In this document: in pieces, positions 7,149 to 12,201 of the stretch | Layout: each line of letters starts with the position of its first letter | How positions within the stretch are numbered: position 1 is the stretch's first letter | Assembly (NCBI GenBank): GCA_016522385.1 | Contig: JAEKFU010000514.1 | Coordinates: forward strand, 1 to 12,201 | Reading direction: 5' to 3' | DNA: 12,201 nt | DNA from: Pseudomonadota bacterium | GTDB lineage: Bacteria > Pseudomonadota > Alphaproteobacteria > Rhizobiales > Aestuariivirgaceae | Made by a program: the position numbers and the translations under genes | Notes under the pieces: model-generated | Told to the model about the DNA's origin: nothing | The model's database searches: none | Seen by the model: only the letters and a program-made list of their open reading frames with translations

Positions 7149-7348
7149 ACTCATGGTTGTTGCGGTTGCTCTAAATCCGCCCACGCCAGAAGGCAGCCGC
7201 ACCGCATTTTGACCGGTCTTCTTTTCGTCCAATCGAGCCCAACACAAAGCTGTGCGTCGGAAGTCCCGAATGGTACCCCGAACCGATCGAACGAGTGTTA
7301 CAAATTACGTTTCCCGAGGCAACTAATCATCCCGATATTTGTCAAATC

Positions 7349-7363
7349 TGGAAAATATTTCCA
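7349..7363. repeat. Inverted repeat 6-3-6, TGGAAA-ATA-TTTCCA
   Basis: TGGAAA (7349-7354) is the reverse complement of TTTCCA (7358-7363), separated by ATA. It lies 4 bases upstream (for minus-strand transcription) of the TTGACA hexamer at 7345-7340, a position suited to an activator site for xoxF. The regulatory role is inferred. Confidence 0.45.
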
Positions 7364-7416
7364 CCGATTTCTTATCATTAAATTATTATTTTTTGTGTCG
7401 ATGAATTCAAAAATGG

Positions 7417-7435
7417 CGAAATTCTGCGAATTTCG
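7417..7435. repeat. Inverted repeat 8-3-8, CGAAATTC-TGC-GAATTTCG
   Basis: CGAAATTC (7417-7424) and GAATTTCG (7428-7435) are exact reverse complements around TGC. The length and short odd spacer look like a dimer binding site rather than a terminator, as no T-run follows on either strand. No known regulator is assigned. Confidence 0.5.
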
Positions 7436-7446
7436 GGAGTTTTGTG

Positions 7447-7465
7447 TTGAATCCATTAGATTCAA
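7447..7465. repeat. Inverted repeat 7-5-7, TTGAATC-CATTA-GATTCAA
   Basis: TTGAATC (7447-7453) and GATTCAA (7459-7465) are exact reverse complements around CATTA. The centre lies 30 bases from the previous dyad and about 34 bases from the next. It is a candidate operator in the divergent region, with no regulator assigned. Confidence 0.45.
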
Positions 7466-7480
7466 GCGAAAAAATCCAAA

Positions 7481-7529
7481 TGTAGTATCATAATACTACT
7501 CAATAAGTTTGTAGTATTATGATACTACA
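7481..7529. promoter_or_regulatory. Paired 7-4-7 palindromes forming a 19-bp inverted repeat
   Basis: The left site is GTAGTAT-CATA-ATACTAC (7482-7499) and the right is GTAGTAT-TATG-ATACTAC (7511-7528). Each is a 7-4-7 palindrome, and the two are exact reverse complements of each other, extending to 19 bp (7481-7499 with 7511-7529) around an 11-base spacer. Centres are 29 bp apart, a little under three helical turns. The likely reading is a double operator bound by two dimers of one regulator on the same face, just upstream of the metallohydrolase gene. It could also extrude a cruciform. No T-run follows, so a terminator is unlikely. The palindrome style recalls GntR-type operators, which is only a guess. 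Confidence 0.7.
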
Positions 7530-7609
7530 ATTGGCGACTTTTGAGGTGGTAGGTGACGCGCTTACTTGATGTGGAGTGAACGAAAATTACCTCACTCAGA
7601 GCCAGTTTA

Positions 7610-8524
7610 TTGTTCGTGTTCTGCGCTTTGGTCATGGTTCGGCCGCCCGCCCATGGCGAGACGGTGCTACCACTTAAGGTTGCCGAAATTGCACAAGATG
7701 TATTCGTTGCCCAGGGAGCCGTGGCGACCGCCAACCCCGGCAACAAGGGGCATATTGCGAATGTCGGCTTCATTATCGGCAACAAATATGTTGCGGTCAT
7801 CGATACAGGCGGCAGCATCCACAACGGGTTGCGACTGCGGCAGGCGATCCGTGCGAAGACGGATCTGCCAATCAGGTATGTCATCAACACTCACATGCAT
7901 CCCGATCATGTGCTCGGCAACGCGGCATTCCAACCGGACCAACCGGACTATGTCGGGCACCGCAATCTCACCAGTGCATTAGGCGCCCGCGCCGAGACCT
8001 ACCTGAAAGCCGGCGAAGCACTCATTGGAAAGCCAGGCTTTGCCGGCACCCGCATCATCACACCGACCATCCCGGTCAGCAAAGCAATCGAGCTCGATTT
8101 GGGCGATCGAACGATCCGGCTGACGCCGATGAAGACGGCGCACACCGACAACGATCTTGTGATTGTTGATCTTCAGACACGCACGGCGTGGCTGGGAGAC
8201 TTGCTGTTTGTCGAACATCTTCCTGTCATTGACGGCAGCCTGAATGGTTGGCTTGGCGTCTTGGAGCAGCTTGTCACAGAGCGCTACGCGTTTGTCGTGC
8301 CCGGTCACGGCAAGGTGTCGCGGCATTGGCCCGGCATCGCCGAGCCGCAACGGGACTATCTCTTGCAGGTGCAACAAAAGGTTCGCAAGTTCATTGCCGA
8401 TGGCCATACGCTGGCCGATGCACTGAGCGAAATTGCTCCGCCCGATGAAACCGTCTGGAAGTTGTCCCCATTGTTCCATCGGCGCAACGTATCTGCAGCA
8501 TTCGCCGAGCTCGAATGGGAATGA
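7610..8524 (+). CDS. Quinoprotein-relay zinc metallohydrolase (metallo-beta-lactamase fold)
   Basis: The frame gives 304 residues from a TTG at 7610; the true start is uncertain (see finding). The fold is metallo-beta-lactamase, with THMHPDH at 94-100 (His95, His97, Asp99, His100), His178 in TAHTDND, Asp197 in LGDLLF and His233 in PGHG, so the full two-zinc ligand set is present. The N-terminus is hydrophobic and ends with AHG-ET, giving an exported protein. The sequence style (VAVIDTGGS, VINTHMHPDHVLGNAAF) matches the SoxH-related 'quinoprotein relay system zinc metallohydrolase' group, which occurs beside PQQ dehydrogenases. The substrate is unknown; thioester or thiol-adduct hydrolysis is speculation. 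It lies upstream of pqqA on the same strand but is separated from it by 119 bases with a candidate promoter. PqqB has a related fold but is cytoplasmic, and this protein's signal region argues it is not PqqB. Confidence 0.88.
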   Translation: MFVFCALVMVRPPAHGETVLPLKVAEIAQDVFVAQGAVATANPGNKGHIANVGFIIGNKYVAVIDTGGSIHNGLRLRQAIRAKTDLPIRYVINTHMHPDHVLGNAAFQPDQPDYVGHRNLTSALGARAETYLKAGEALIGKPGFAGTRIITPTIPVSKAIELDLGDRTIRLTPMKTAHTDNDLVIVDLQTRTAWLGDLLFVEHLPVIDGSLNGWLGVLEQLVTERYAFVVPGHGKVSRHWPGIAEPQRDYLLQVQQKVRKFIADGHTLADALSEIAPPDETVWKLSPLFHRRNVSAAFAELEWE

Positions 8525-8581
8525 AATACCGGCGAAATCTATACTTTAAATAAGCGAAAAATAATAATCGAAACATATGCT

Positions 8582-8610
8582 TTGACTCACCATTAGTCCG
8601 AACATAAGTT
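8582..8610 (+). promoter_or_regulatory. Candidate sigma-70-like promoter for pqqA
   Basis: TTGACT (8582-8587, 5 of 6 to consensus) is followed after 17 bases by TAAGTT (8605-8610, 3 of 6 to TATAAT). The expected start near 8617 would give a leader of about 27 bases before pqqA. The region is AT-rich relative to the flanking genes. The poor -10 keeps this tentative. Confidence 0.4.
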
Positions 8611-8627
8611 AGAAATGTTGATTTCTA
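8610..8627. promoter_or_regulatory. 7-4-7 inverted repeat at the expected pqqA transcription start
   Basis: TAGAAAT (8610-8616) pairs with ATTTCTA (8621-8627) around GTTG. It overlaps the expected transcription start and lies just before the pqqA ribosome site GGAG (8632-8635). It could be a repressor site or a small 5' hairpin in the leader RNA. It shares the 7-4-7 geometry, but not the sequence, of the paired palindromes at 7481-7529. Confidence 0.45.
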
Positions 8628-8643
8628 CGATGGAGCGAAGGCC

Positions 8644-8739
8644 ATGAAAACTTGGAAAAAGCCTGTAACGGCAAGCGTAGAGGCAGGGTTCGAGATTTCT
8701 CGTTATCTCCCAGCTGAACTGGGTGCCTGCAAGCGCTAA
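8644..8739 (+). CDS. pqqA: PqqA precursor peptide, 31 residues
   Basis: This encodes a 31-residue peptide beginning MKTWKKP and containing the motif Glu17-Ile-Ser-Arg-Tyr21. In PQQ synthesis the Glu and Tyr of such an E-x3-Y motif are cross-linked by PqqE and become the whole cofactor carbon skeleton. The peptide carries the usual basic-aromatic N-terminus and a Pro-Ala-Glu segment after the motif; it ends with Gly-Ala-Cys-Lys-Arg. GGAG (8632-8635) lies 8 bases before the ATG. It is followed by pqqC, pqqD and pqqE, which confirms the call. At this size it is easily missed by gene finders. As in other species it is probably made in excess over the enzymes. Confidence 0.96.
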   Translation: MKTWKKPVTASVEAGFEISRYLPAELGACKR

Positions 8740-8753
8740 GCGATCGGGTGCAG

Positions 8754-8770
8754 GGGCTCGCGTGGAGCCC
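8754..8770 (+). promoter_or_regulatory. Short hairpin between pqqA and pqqC
   Basis: GGGCTC (8754-8759) pairs with GAGCCC (8765-8770) around a 5-base loop, extendable by one G-T pair. It lies 14 bases after the pqqA stop in a 145-base gap without a gene. No T-run follows, so it is more likely an RNA-stability or attenuation element that raises pqqA over pqqC-E than a full terminator. The stem is short. Confidence 0.35.
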
Positions 8771-8884
8771 TCGCAATCCGTTTCTAGGCGTGAGTTCAAA
8801 GCCGGCGTTGCTTCCGAAGGCTCGTTATCAGGGCTCGGTGGCTCGTCGGTTTTCGTATTGTACCTGCTTGCTGGATAGTTTGTT

Positions 8885-9646
8885 GTGCAGTCCCTTGCCG
8901 AAACGCCGTTCACTGACGCACTAAGTGCCGATCAGCTCGAAGACCGGCTGAGAGCCATCGGCGACGAGCGCTATCATATACATCATCCGTTCCACAAACT
9001 GATGAATGCCGGCGAGCTGACCAAAGGCCAGATGCAGGCCTGGGCGCTGAACCGTTATTGCTATCAGGCAATAATTCCAAAAAAGGATGCCATCATTTTG
9101 AGCAAGTCCGATGATCCCGAGTTCCGCCGCGAGTGGCGCAAGCGGATCATCGATCACGACGGCGAAGAAGGCGCCCGTGGCGGCATGGCCAAATGGCTTC
9201 AGCTGGCAGAAAGCCTCGGGCTCGACAAAGATGTGGTCGCCTCCAAAAGACTGGCGATGCCTGCCACGAAATTTGCCGTCAATGCCTATGTCGATCTGGT
9301 CGCCAATGCGCCCCTGATGGTGGCCGTTGCCTCTTCGCTCACCGAATTGTTTTCGCCCGTCGCCATCAGCGAGCGGGTGCCGGCCATGCTGAAACGCTAC
9401 GACTATATTAACGAAGACACCCTGGCCTATTTTAAGCCGCGCCTGCACCAGGCACCACGCGATGCCGAGTTCGCATTGGCACTGGTCAAGAACTGGGCCA
9501 CCACGGCCGAGCGGCAAGAGGCAGTTGTTGGTGCGCTGATAGAAAAGTGCGATATTCTGTGGGCCCAGCTCGATGCGCTCTACCATGCCTATGTAACGCC
9601 GGGCCACATCCCGCCGGGTGCCTTTGTACCTGAACCGCAGGCTTAG
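8885..9646 (+). CDS. pqqC: PQQ synthase PqqC
   Basis: This encodes 253 residues, normal for the family, from a GTG at 8885. It is the first usable start after an in-frame TAG at 8876, with a weak GGA upstream. PqqC catalyses the last step, ring closure and eight-electron oxidation of the AHQQ intermediate to PQQ, without metal or added cofactor. Recognisable features are RYHIHHPFH at 29-37 (Tyr30, His31), Arg57 in LNRYCYQ, IPKKDAI at 64-70, IIDHDG with His91, and Tyr182 and Arg186 in YFKPRL. These match the Klebsiella active-site residues Tyr23, His24, Arg50, His84, Tyr175 and Arg179 with a constant offset of seven. The Klebsiella His154 position is Ile161, as in the Methylobacterium-type subgroup. 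It is not fused to PqqD, unlike in Methylobacterium. pqqD follows 11 bases later. Confidence 0.97.
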   Translation: MQSLAETPFTDALSADQLEDRLRAIGDERYHIHHPFHKLMNAGELTKGQMQAWALNRYCYQAIIPKKDAIILSKSDDPEFRREWRKRIIDHDGEEGARGGMAKWLQLAESLGLDKDVVASKRLAMPATKFAVNAYVDLVANAPLMVAVASSLTELFSPVAISERVPAMLKRYDYINEDTLAYFKPRLHQAPRDAEFALALVKNWATTAERQEAVVGALIEKCDILWAQLDALYHAYVTPGHIPPGAFVPEPQA

Positions 9647-9657
9647 ACGAGGCAACG

Positions 9658-9951
9658 ATGCGCAAACGACTCATGGTCACGCCGGACACCGTGCCAAGGC
9701 TGCCCACTCACGTGCGCCTGCAATTCGATGAGCTGCGCGGCAAGTGGGTTGTACTTGCCCCGGAAAAAGTCCTGTGGCCTGATGAGATCAGCGTCGATAT
9801 CCTCAAGCGTTGTGACGGCAAGGACCCGGCCCGCGATATCGTCAACGGTCTGGCACAAGAATACGCCGCCGACCGATCAGAAATCGAAGCCGACGTGATC
9901 GAGTTTATTCAGGATTGGAGCGATAAACGCTTGCTGACATGTGAGGTCTGA
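9658..9951 (+). CDS. pqqD: PqqA-binding chaperone PqqD
   Basis: This encodes 97 residues, typical for PqqD. The protein starts with a basic segment, then VPRLPTHVRLQFDELRGKWVVLAPEK (about 12-37), the conserved beta region of PqqD. It continues with a helical C-terminal part ending near KRLLTCEV. PqqD binds the PqqA peptide and presents it to the radical SAM enzyme PqqE in the cytoplasm. The stop overlaps the pqqE start by one base (TGATG), so the two are almost certainly translated together and probably in similar amounts, fitting a PqqD-PqqE complex. The Asp-Glu-Leu-Arg-x-Lys core is in place and nothing appears truncated. Confidence 0.96.
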   Translation: MRKRLMVTPDTVPRLPTHVRLQFDELRGKWVVLAPEKVLWPDEISVDILKRCDGKDPARDIVNGLAQEYAADRSEIEADVIEFIQDWSDKRLLTCEV

Positions 9952-11033
9952 TGCCCGCACCCGGTCCACCCATCGGCATGCTCGCCGAGTTGACCTACCG
10001 ATGCCCGCTGCAGTGCCCCTATTGCTCAAACCCGATCGACCTGCTCAAGGCCAACCGGGAATTGGACACTGGGACTTGGCTTGAAATCTTCGCCCAAGCC
10101 GCCGATCTCGGCATCTTGCAGGTACACTTGTCGGGCGGCGAGCCGACGTTGCGCCGCGACCTGGAGGACATTGTTGCCGCCCTGTCAAAGCGCGCTGTTT
10201 ACACCAATCTGATCACCGCCGGCGTCAATCTGGATGGACAGCGCATCGGCGCCCTGGCGGCGGCCGGACTGGACCATGTCCAGATTTCCTTTCAAGGCGC
10301 CAGCGCTGAAGTCACCGAACTGATCGGGAAATACAAAAATGGTTTCGAAAAGAAACTTCAGACGGCCAGGCTGGTGCGCGAAGCCAGACTGCCGCTGACC
10401 GTGAATGCCCCTATCCACCGCCACAACATCCATCAGGTAGCCGATTTCATCGATCTGGCTTTGCAACTGGACGCCGACCGGCTGGAGATTGCCAATGTGC
10501 AGTATTATGGCTGGGCCTATCTCAACCGTGCCGCCTTACTACCCGCACTTGCCGATGTCGAACGCCAGGTCGAAATCGTTGAAGCGGCGCGCGAGAACTT
10601 GAAGGGCATTCTCAACATCGATTTCGTCACGCCCGATTACTACGCCGACTATCCCAAGCCTTGCATGGGCGGCTGGGCCCAGGATGCCTTCGTCGTCATT
10701 CCTGACGGAACCATGTTGCCCTGCCATGCCGCACAGACCATCACATCGCTTGAGTTCGACAACCTAGTCGACAAGCCGCTGGCCGAGATCTGGCAGTCCT
10801 CATCGGCCTTTGAGAAATACCGCGGCTTTGACTGGATGCACGAGCCTTGCCGCAGCTGTCCGCGCAAAGAACTCGATCATGGCGGCTGCCGCTGCCAGGC
10901 CTTTGCGGTGACTGGAGATGCCGCGGCCACGGACCCAGCCTGCATTCTCTCGCCGCACCATGACGCCCTGCGCCAAGTCGCCGAGGCCGCCGTGGCCGAA
11001 AAGTCGACCGAGTTCAGTTACCGAAGGATCTGA
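9951..11033 (+). CDS. pqqE: Radical SAM/SPASM PqqA peptide cyclase PqqE
   Basis: This 360-residue protein forms the carbon-carbon bond between Glu and Tyr of PqqA, the first committed step of PQQ synthesis. The radical SAM cluster motif is Cys18-x3-Cys22-x2-Cys25 in TYRCPLQCPYCSNP, and the SAM-binding GGEP is at 62-65. The SPASM domain is complete: Cys238, Cys258, Cys300, Cys303, Cys313, Cys315 and Cys331, with Asp309 in the ELDHGGC segment. Spacing agrees with the Methylobacterium enzyme with a constant offset of ten, where the matching Asp is reported to help bind an auxiliary cluster. The ATG overlaps the pqqD stop. It acts in the cytoplasm with PqqD. No frameshift or missing ligand was seen. 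The next gene starts 22 bases after the stop and is probably in the same transcript. Confidence 0.98.
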   Translation: MPAPGPPIGMLAELTYRCPLQCPYCSNPIDLLKANRELDTGTWLEIFAQAADLGILQVHLSGGEPTLRRDLEDIVAALSKRAVYTNLITAGVNLDGQRIGALAAAGLDHVQISFQGASAEVTELIGKYKNGFEKKLQTARLVREARLPLTVNAPIHRHNIHQVADFIDLALQLDADRLEIANVQYYGWAYLNRAALLPALADVERQVEIVEAARENLKGILNIDFVTPDYYADYPKPCMGGWAQDAFVVIPDGTMLPCHAAQTITSLEFDNLVDKPLAEIWQSSSAFEKYRGFDWMHEPCRSCPRKELDHGGCRCQAFAVTGDAAATDPACILSPHHDALRQVAEAAVAEKSTEFSYRRI

Positions 11034-11055
11034 ATGCTTAGCTGATGGAGGTCAA

Positions 11056-11859
11056 ATGCGAAAATCTTGTTTGCTGACCGTGTCGCTGTTCACCGCCGCC
11101 TTACTAGGGACAGCCCCAGACCTGTGCGCCCAGGACCCCTTGAGCGTTGTCGATCTCAATTCGCCTGAAATGTCTGAAGCCGAAATGACCCGTAAAGATG
11201 TCGAGACCATCTTGATGGCCGCCGGCGCCGGACAACCGGCCGACTTTACCGCCAAGCGTCTGTCGGGCCTGGACCTGTCAGGTCTTGATTTCTCCAAGGC
11301 CATCCTGCGCTCGGCCCGCCTAAACAAAACCAAGCTGGTAGGGTCAAAGTTTGTCGATGCGGTGCTTGATCAGGCTTGGTTTCTCGAGGCTGATCTCACG
11401 AAGGCCGATATGCGCGGCGCCAACATGTTTCAAGCCCAATTTCGCGGTGCCAAGCTGGACGCAGCCGACCTATCAAACGCGCGCATTGCCAGCGACCTGA
11501 CCAAGACCAGTCTAAGAGGCGCCAAGCTGACTTCGGCCGACCTGGGTGCTGACATGCGCAACCAGTCCATGGGTTTGATGCGCGGCGTGTTGAAGTCCGC
11601 CGACCTGGAGGGCGCTGACCTCAGCGGCGCCAATCTGTCCCGCGTCGATCTGGAGTTCGCCTCGCTGAAAAACGCCGACCTGACCGGCGCCAACCTGATG
11701 TCGGCGCAACTCGGAGGTGCCGACCTCACCGGTGCATCCATAAGCGGCGCCAACTTCAACAAGGCCGACGTCAGCTCCACGACTTTGAAACAGTTGGTCG
11801 GCGCCGATGCCGCCAACCTCGAGAGTGCGGCCAACCTCAACAGCGCATTTAGAGATTGA
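11056..11859 (+). CDS. Exported pentapeptide-repeat protein at the end of the pqq operon
   Basis: This encodes 267 residues from the ATG at 11056, chosen because GGAGG (11047-11051) lies 4 bases upstream and the N-terminus is a signal peptide with cleavage after CAQ (residue 26). The frame is open further upstream inside pqqE, which is not used. Residues 68-244 consist of A(D/N)LxG-type pentapeptides, predicted to form a right-handed quadrilateral beta-helix. The array is disturbed around 163-178 (DLGADMRNQSMGLMRGV), where a loop probably bulges out. Residues 30-60 form a separate acidic, helical N-terminal region with a Thr-Arg-Lys-Asp-Val-Glu stretch. There is no transmembrane segment after the signal, so a periplasmic location is likely. 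No enzymatic function is known for such repeats; they often act as rigid protein- or DNA-mimic scaffolds. Its position suggests a role with PQQ or the periplasmic quinoprotein. Confidence 0.85.
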   Translation: MRKSCLLTVSLFTAALLGTAPDLCAQDPLSVVDLNSPEMSEAEMTRKDVETILMAAGAGQPADFTAKRLSGLDLSGLDFSKAILRSARLNKTKLVGSKFVDAVLDQAWFLEADLTKADMRGANMFQAQFRGAKLDAADLSNARIASDLTKTSLRGAKLTSADLGADMRNQSMGLMRGVLKSADLEGADLSGANLSRVDLEFASLKNADLTGANLMSAQLGGADLTGASISGANFNKADVSSTTLKQLVGADAANLESAANLNSAFRD

Positions 11860-11887
11860 GGCGGCACCAGCCAGCTGTCATTAGACC

Positions 11888-12201
11888 CTAGACAATGTTC
11901 TCGTTGATCTGCACGACCGGCGACACACTGGTGAAGTTCGGGATATCCCCCATTACCGCTGCGCCGCTCTCGGCCACCGCGCCCTGAAACGCTTCAAGGC
12001 TTTCGAAATCGAGGATCGCAATGACCTGAAAGGGCGCCGGTGTGTTCGGATCGGCCGTCGCCACGCCTTTGATGACCTTGAGGCTGTTCAACCCCCTGTT
12101 GTCCCACTTCTCATGCACCAGCGGCCCGTGCGTGCCAAGATAGTAATCCATGTCGAACGTCGATCCGGCATCATTCGGATACATCACAGTCACCGTAATG
12201 C
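11888..12201 (-). CDS. EthD-like dimeric alpha+beta barrel protein, 5' end outside window
   Basis: At least 103 residues are encoded. In frame, ITVTVMYPN at the right edge is the usual first beta-strand of EthD-family proteins, so the start Met probably lies one or two codons beyond the window; an internal GTG at 12193 is a less likely start. Family features are FDMDYYLGTHGPLV (His in the third block), the later LDFESLEAFQGAV segment, and a C-terminal SVSPVVQINENIV strand. Such proteins form small dimeric ferredoxin-like barrels, and most have no known reaction. The length, about 105 residues, is normal. It is convergent with the pentapeptide gene, leaving only 28 bases between stops, with no clear terminator. 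Nothing links it to methanol oxidation apart from position. Confidence 0.85.
   Translation of the reverse strand, partial: ITVTVMYPNDAGSTFDMDYYLGTHGPLVHEKWDNRGLNSLKVIKGVATADPNTPAPFQVIAILDFESLEAFQGAVAESGAAVMGDIPNFTSVSPVVQINENIV

Larger units (their letters stand above)
7149..7579. other. AT-rich divergent intergenic control region
   Basis: This stretch of about 430 bases holds no convincing gene. It separates xoxF (minus) from the metallohydrolase and pqq genes (plus). From about 7320 to 7530 it is much more AT-rich than its neighbours and carries at least five inverted repeats, listed separately. On the minus strand a TTGACA hexamer at 7345-7340 could be a -35 for xoxF, but no good -10 follows at 16-18 bases, so activator dependence is possible. 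That would leave an xoxF leader of about 180 bases. The part from 7149 to 7320 shows no clear structure beyond short palindromes such as GACCGGTC (7212-7219). Confidence 0.6.

Noticed and set aside
7481..7529. Reading the large inverted repeat as a transcription terminator or as insertion sequence ends
   Set aside because: No T-run follows on either strand, no gene ends nearby, the spacer is only 11 bases, and no transposase or target duplication is seen.
8740..8884. A small gene in the gap between pqqA and pqqC
   Set aside because: No open frame with a plausible ribosome site and protein-like composition was found; repeated GGCTCG words there look incidental.
9365..9373. Loss of the Klebsiella PqqC His154 equivalent (Ile161 here) as a sign of an inactive PqqC
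   Set aside because: The Methylobacterium PqqC, as I recall it, has the same 'ISERV' type segment, so this looks like a subgroup trait and not a defect. All other active-site residues checked are present.

Overview
The window reads as a compact methylotrophy locus from an alphaproteobacterium, most like the Hyphomicrobiales. The evidence is an XoxF5-type lanthanide methanol dehydrogenase, its XoxG cytochrome and XoxJ partner, PQQ biosynthesis genes whose PqqC and PqqE resemble the Methylobacterium proteins, and a PQQ-associated ABC transporter set. Genes are tightly packed, often with ATGA or TGATG overlaps, and base composition is moderately GC-rich throughout except for one AT-rich control region. 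No tRNA, rRNA, insertion sequence, prophage gene or CRISPR array was seen.

Layout. (1) 1-3251, plus strand: the 3' end of an exported YVTN beta-propeller protein, a small exported beta-rich protein, an ABC ATPase, an ABC-2 permease and an exported helical protein. The last four follow the order of the lanthanide-uptake genes lutD-E-F-G of Methylobacterium, and the ATPase/permease pair also corresponds to ped genes of Pseudomonas. This region plausibly moves lanthanides or a related PQQ-system ligand across the inner membrane. (2) 3281-7135, minus strand: xoxF, a strong hairpin, xoxG, xoxJ and a rhodanese-like 'CXXCW' protein, in transcription order. This is the periplasmic methanol oxidation module. 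XoxF carries the Asp-Tyr-Asp signature of lanthanide enzymes. (3) 7136-7579: an AT-rich gene-free region between divergent genes, holding at least five inverted repeats, including two mutually complementary 7-4-7 palindromes. (4) 7610-12201: a periplasmic metallo-beta-lactamase-fold hydrolase of the quinoprotein-relay type, a 31-codon pqqA, pqqC, pqqD, pqqE, and an exported pentapeptide-repeat protein. Convergent to these is the end of an EthD-like small protein that runs off the window.

How it works together (partly inference). pqqA-C-D-E make the PQQ cofactor, and pqqB is absent here. XoxF uses PQQ plus a lanthanide to oxidise methanol in the periplasm and passes electrons to XoxG. XoxJ and the CXXCW protein probably help maturation or activation. 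The ABC set probably supplies metal. The dyad-rich intergenic region and a further dyad in the pqqA leader are good candidates for shared control sites.

The least explained parts are the dyad cluster, the exported proteins without known activity (549-983, 2619-3251, 11056-11859), the missing pqqB, and the non-standard start of the metallohydrolase.
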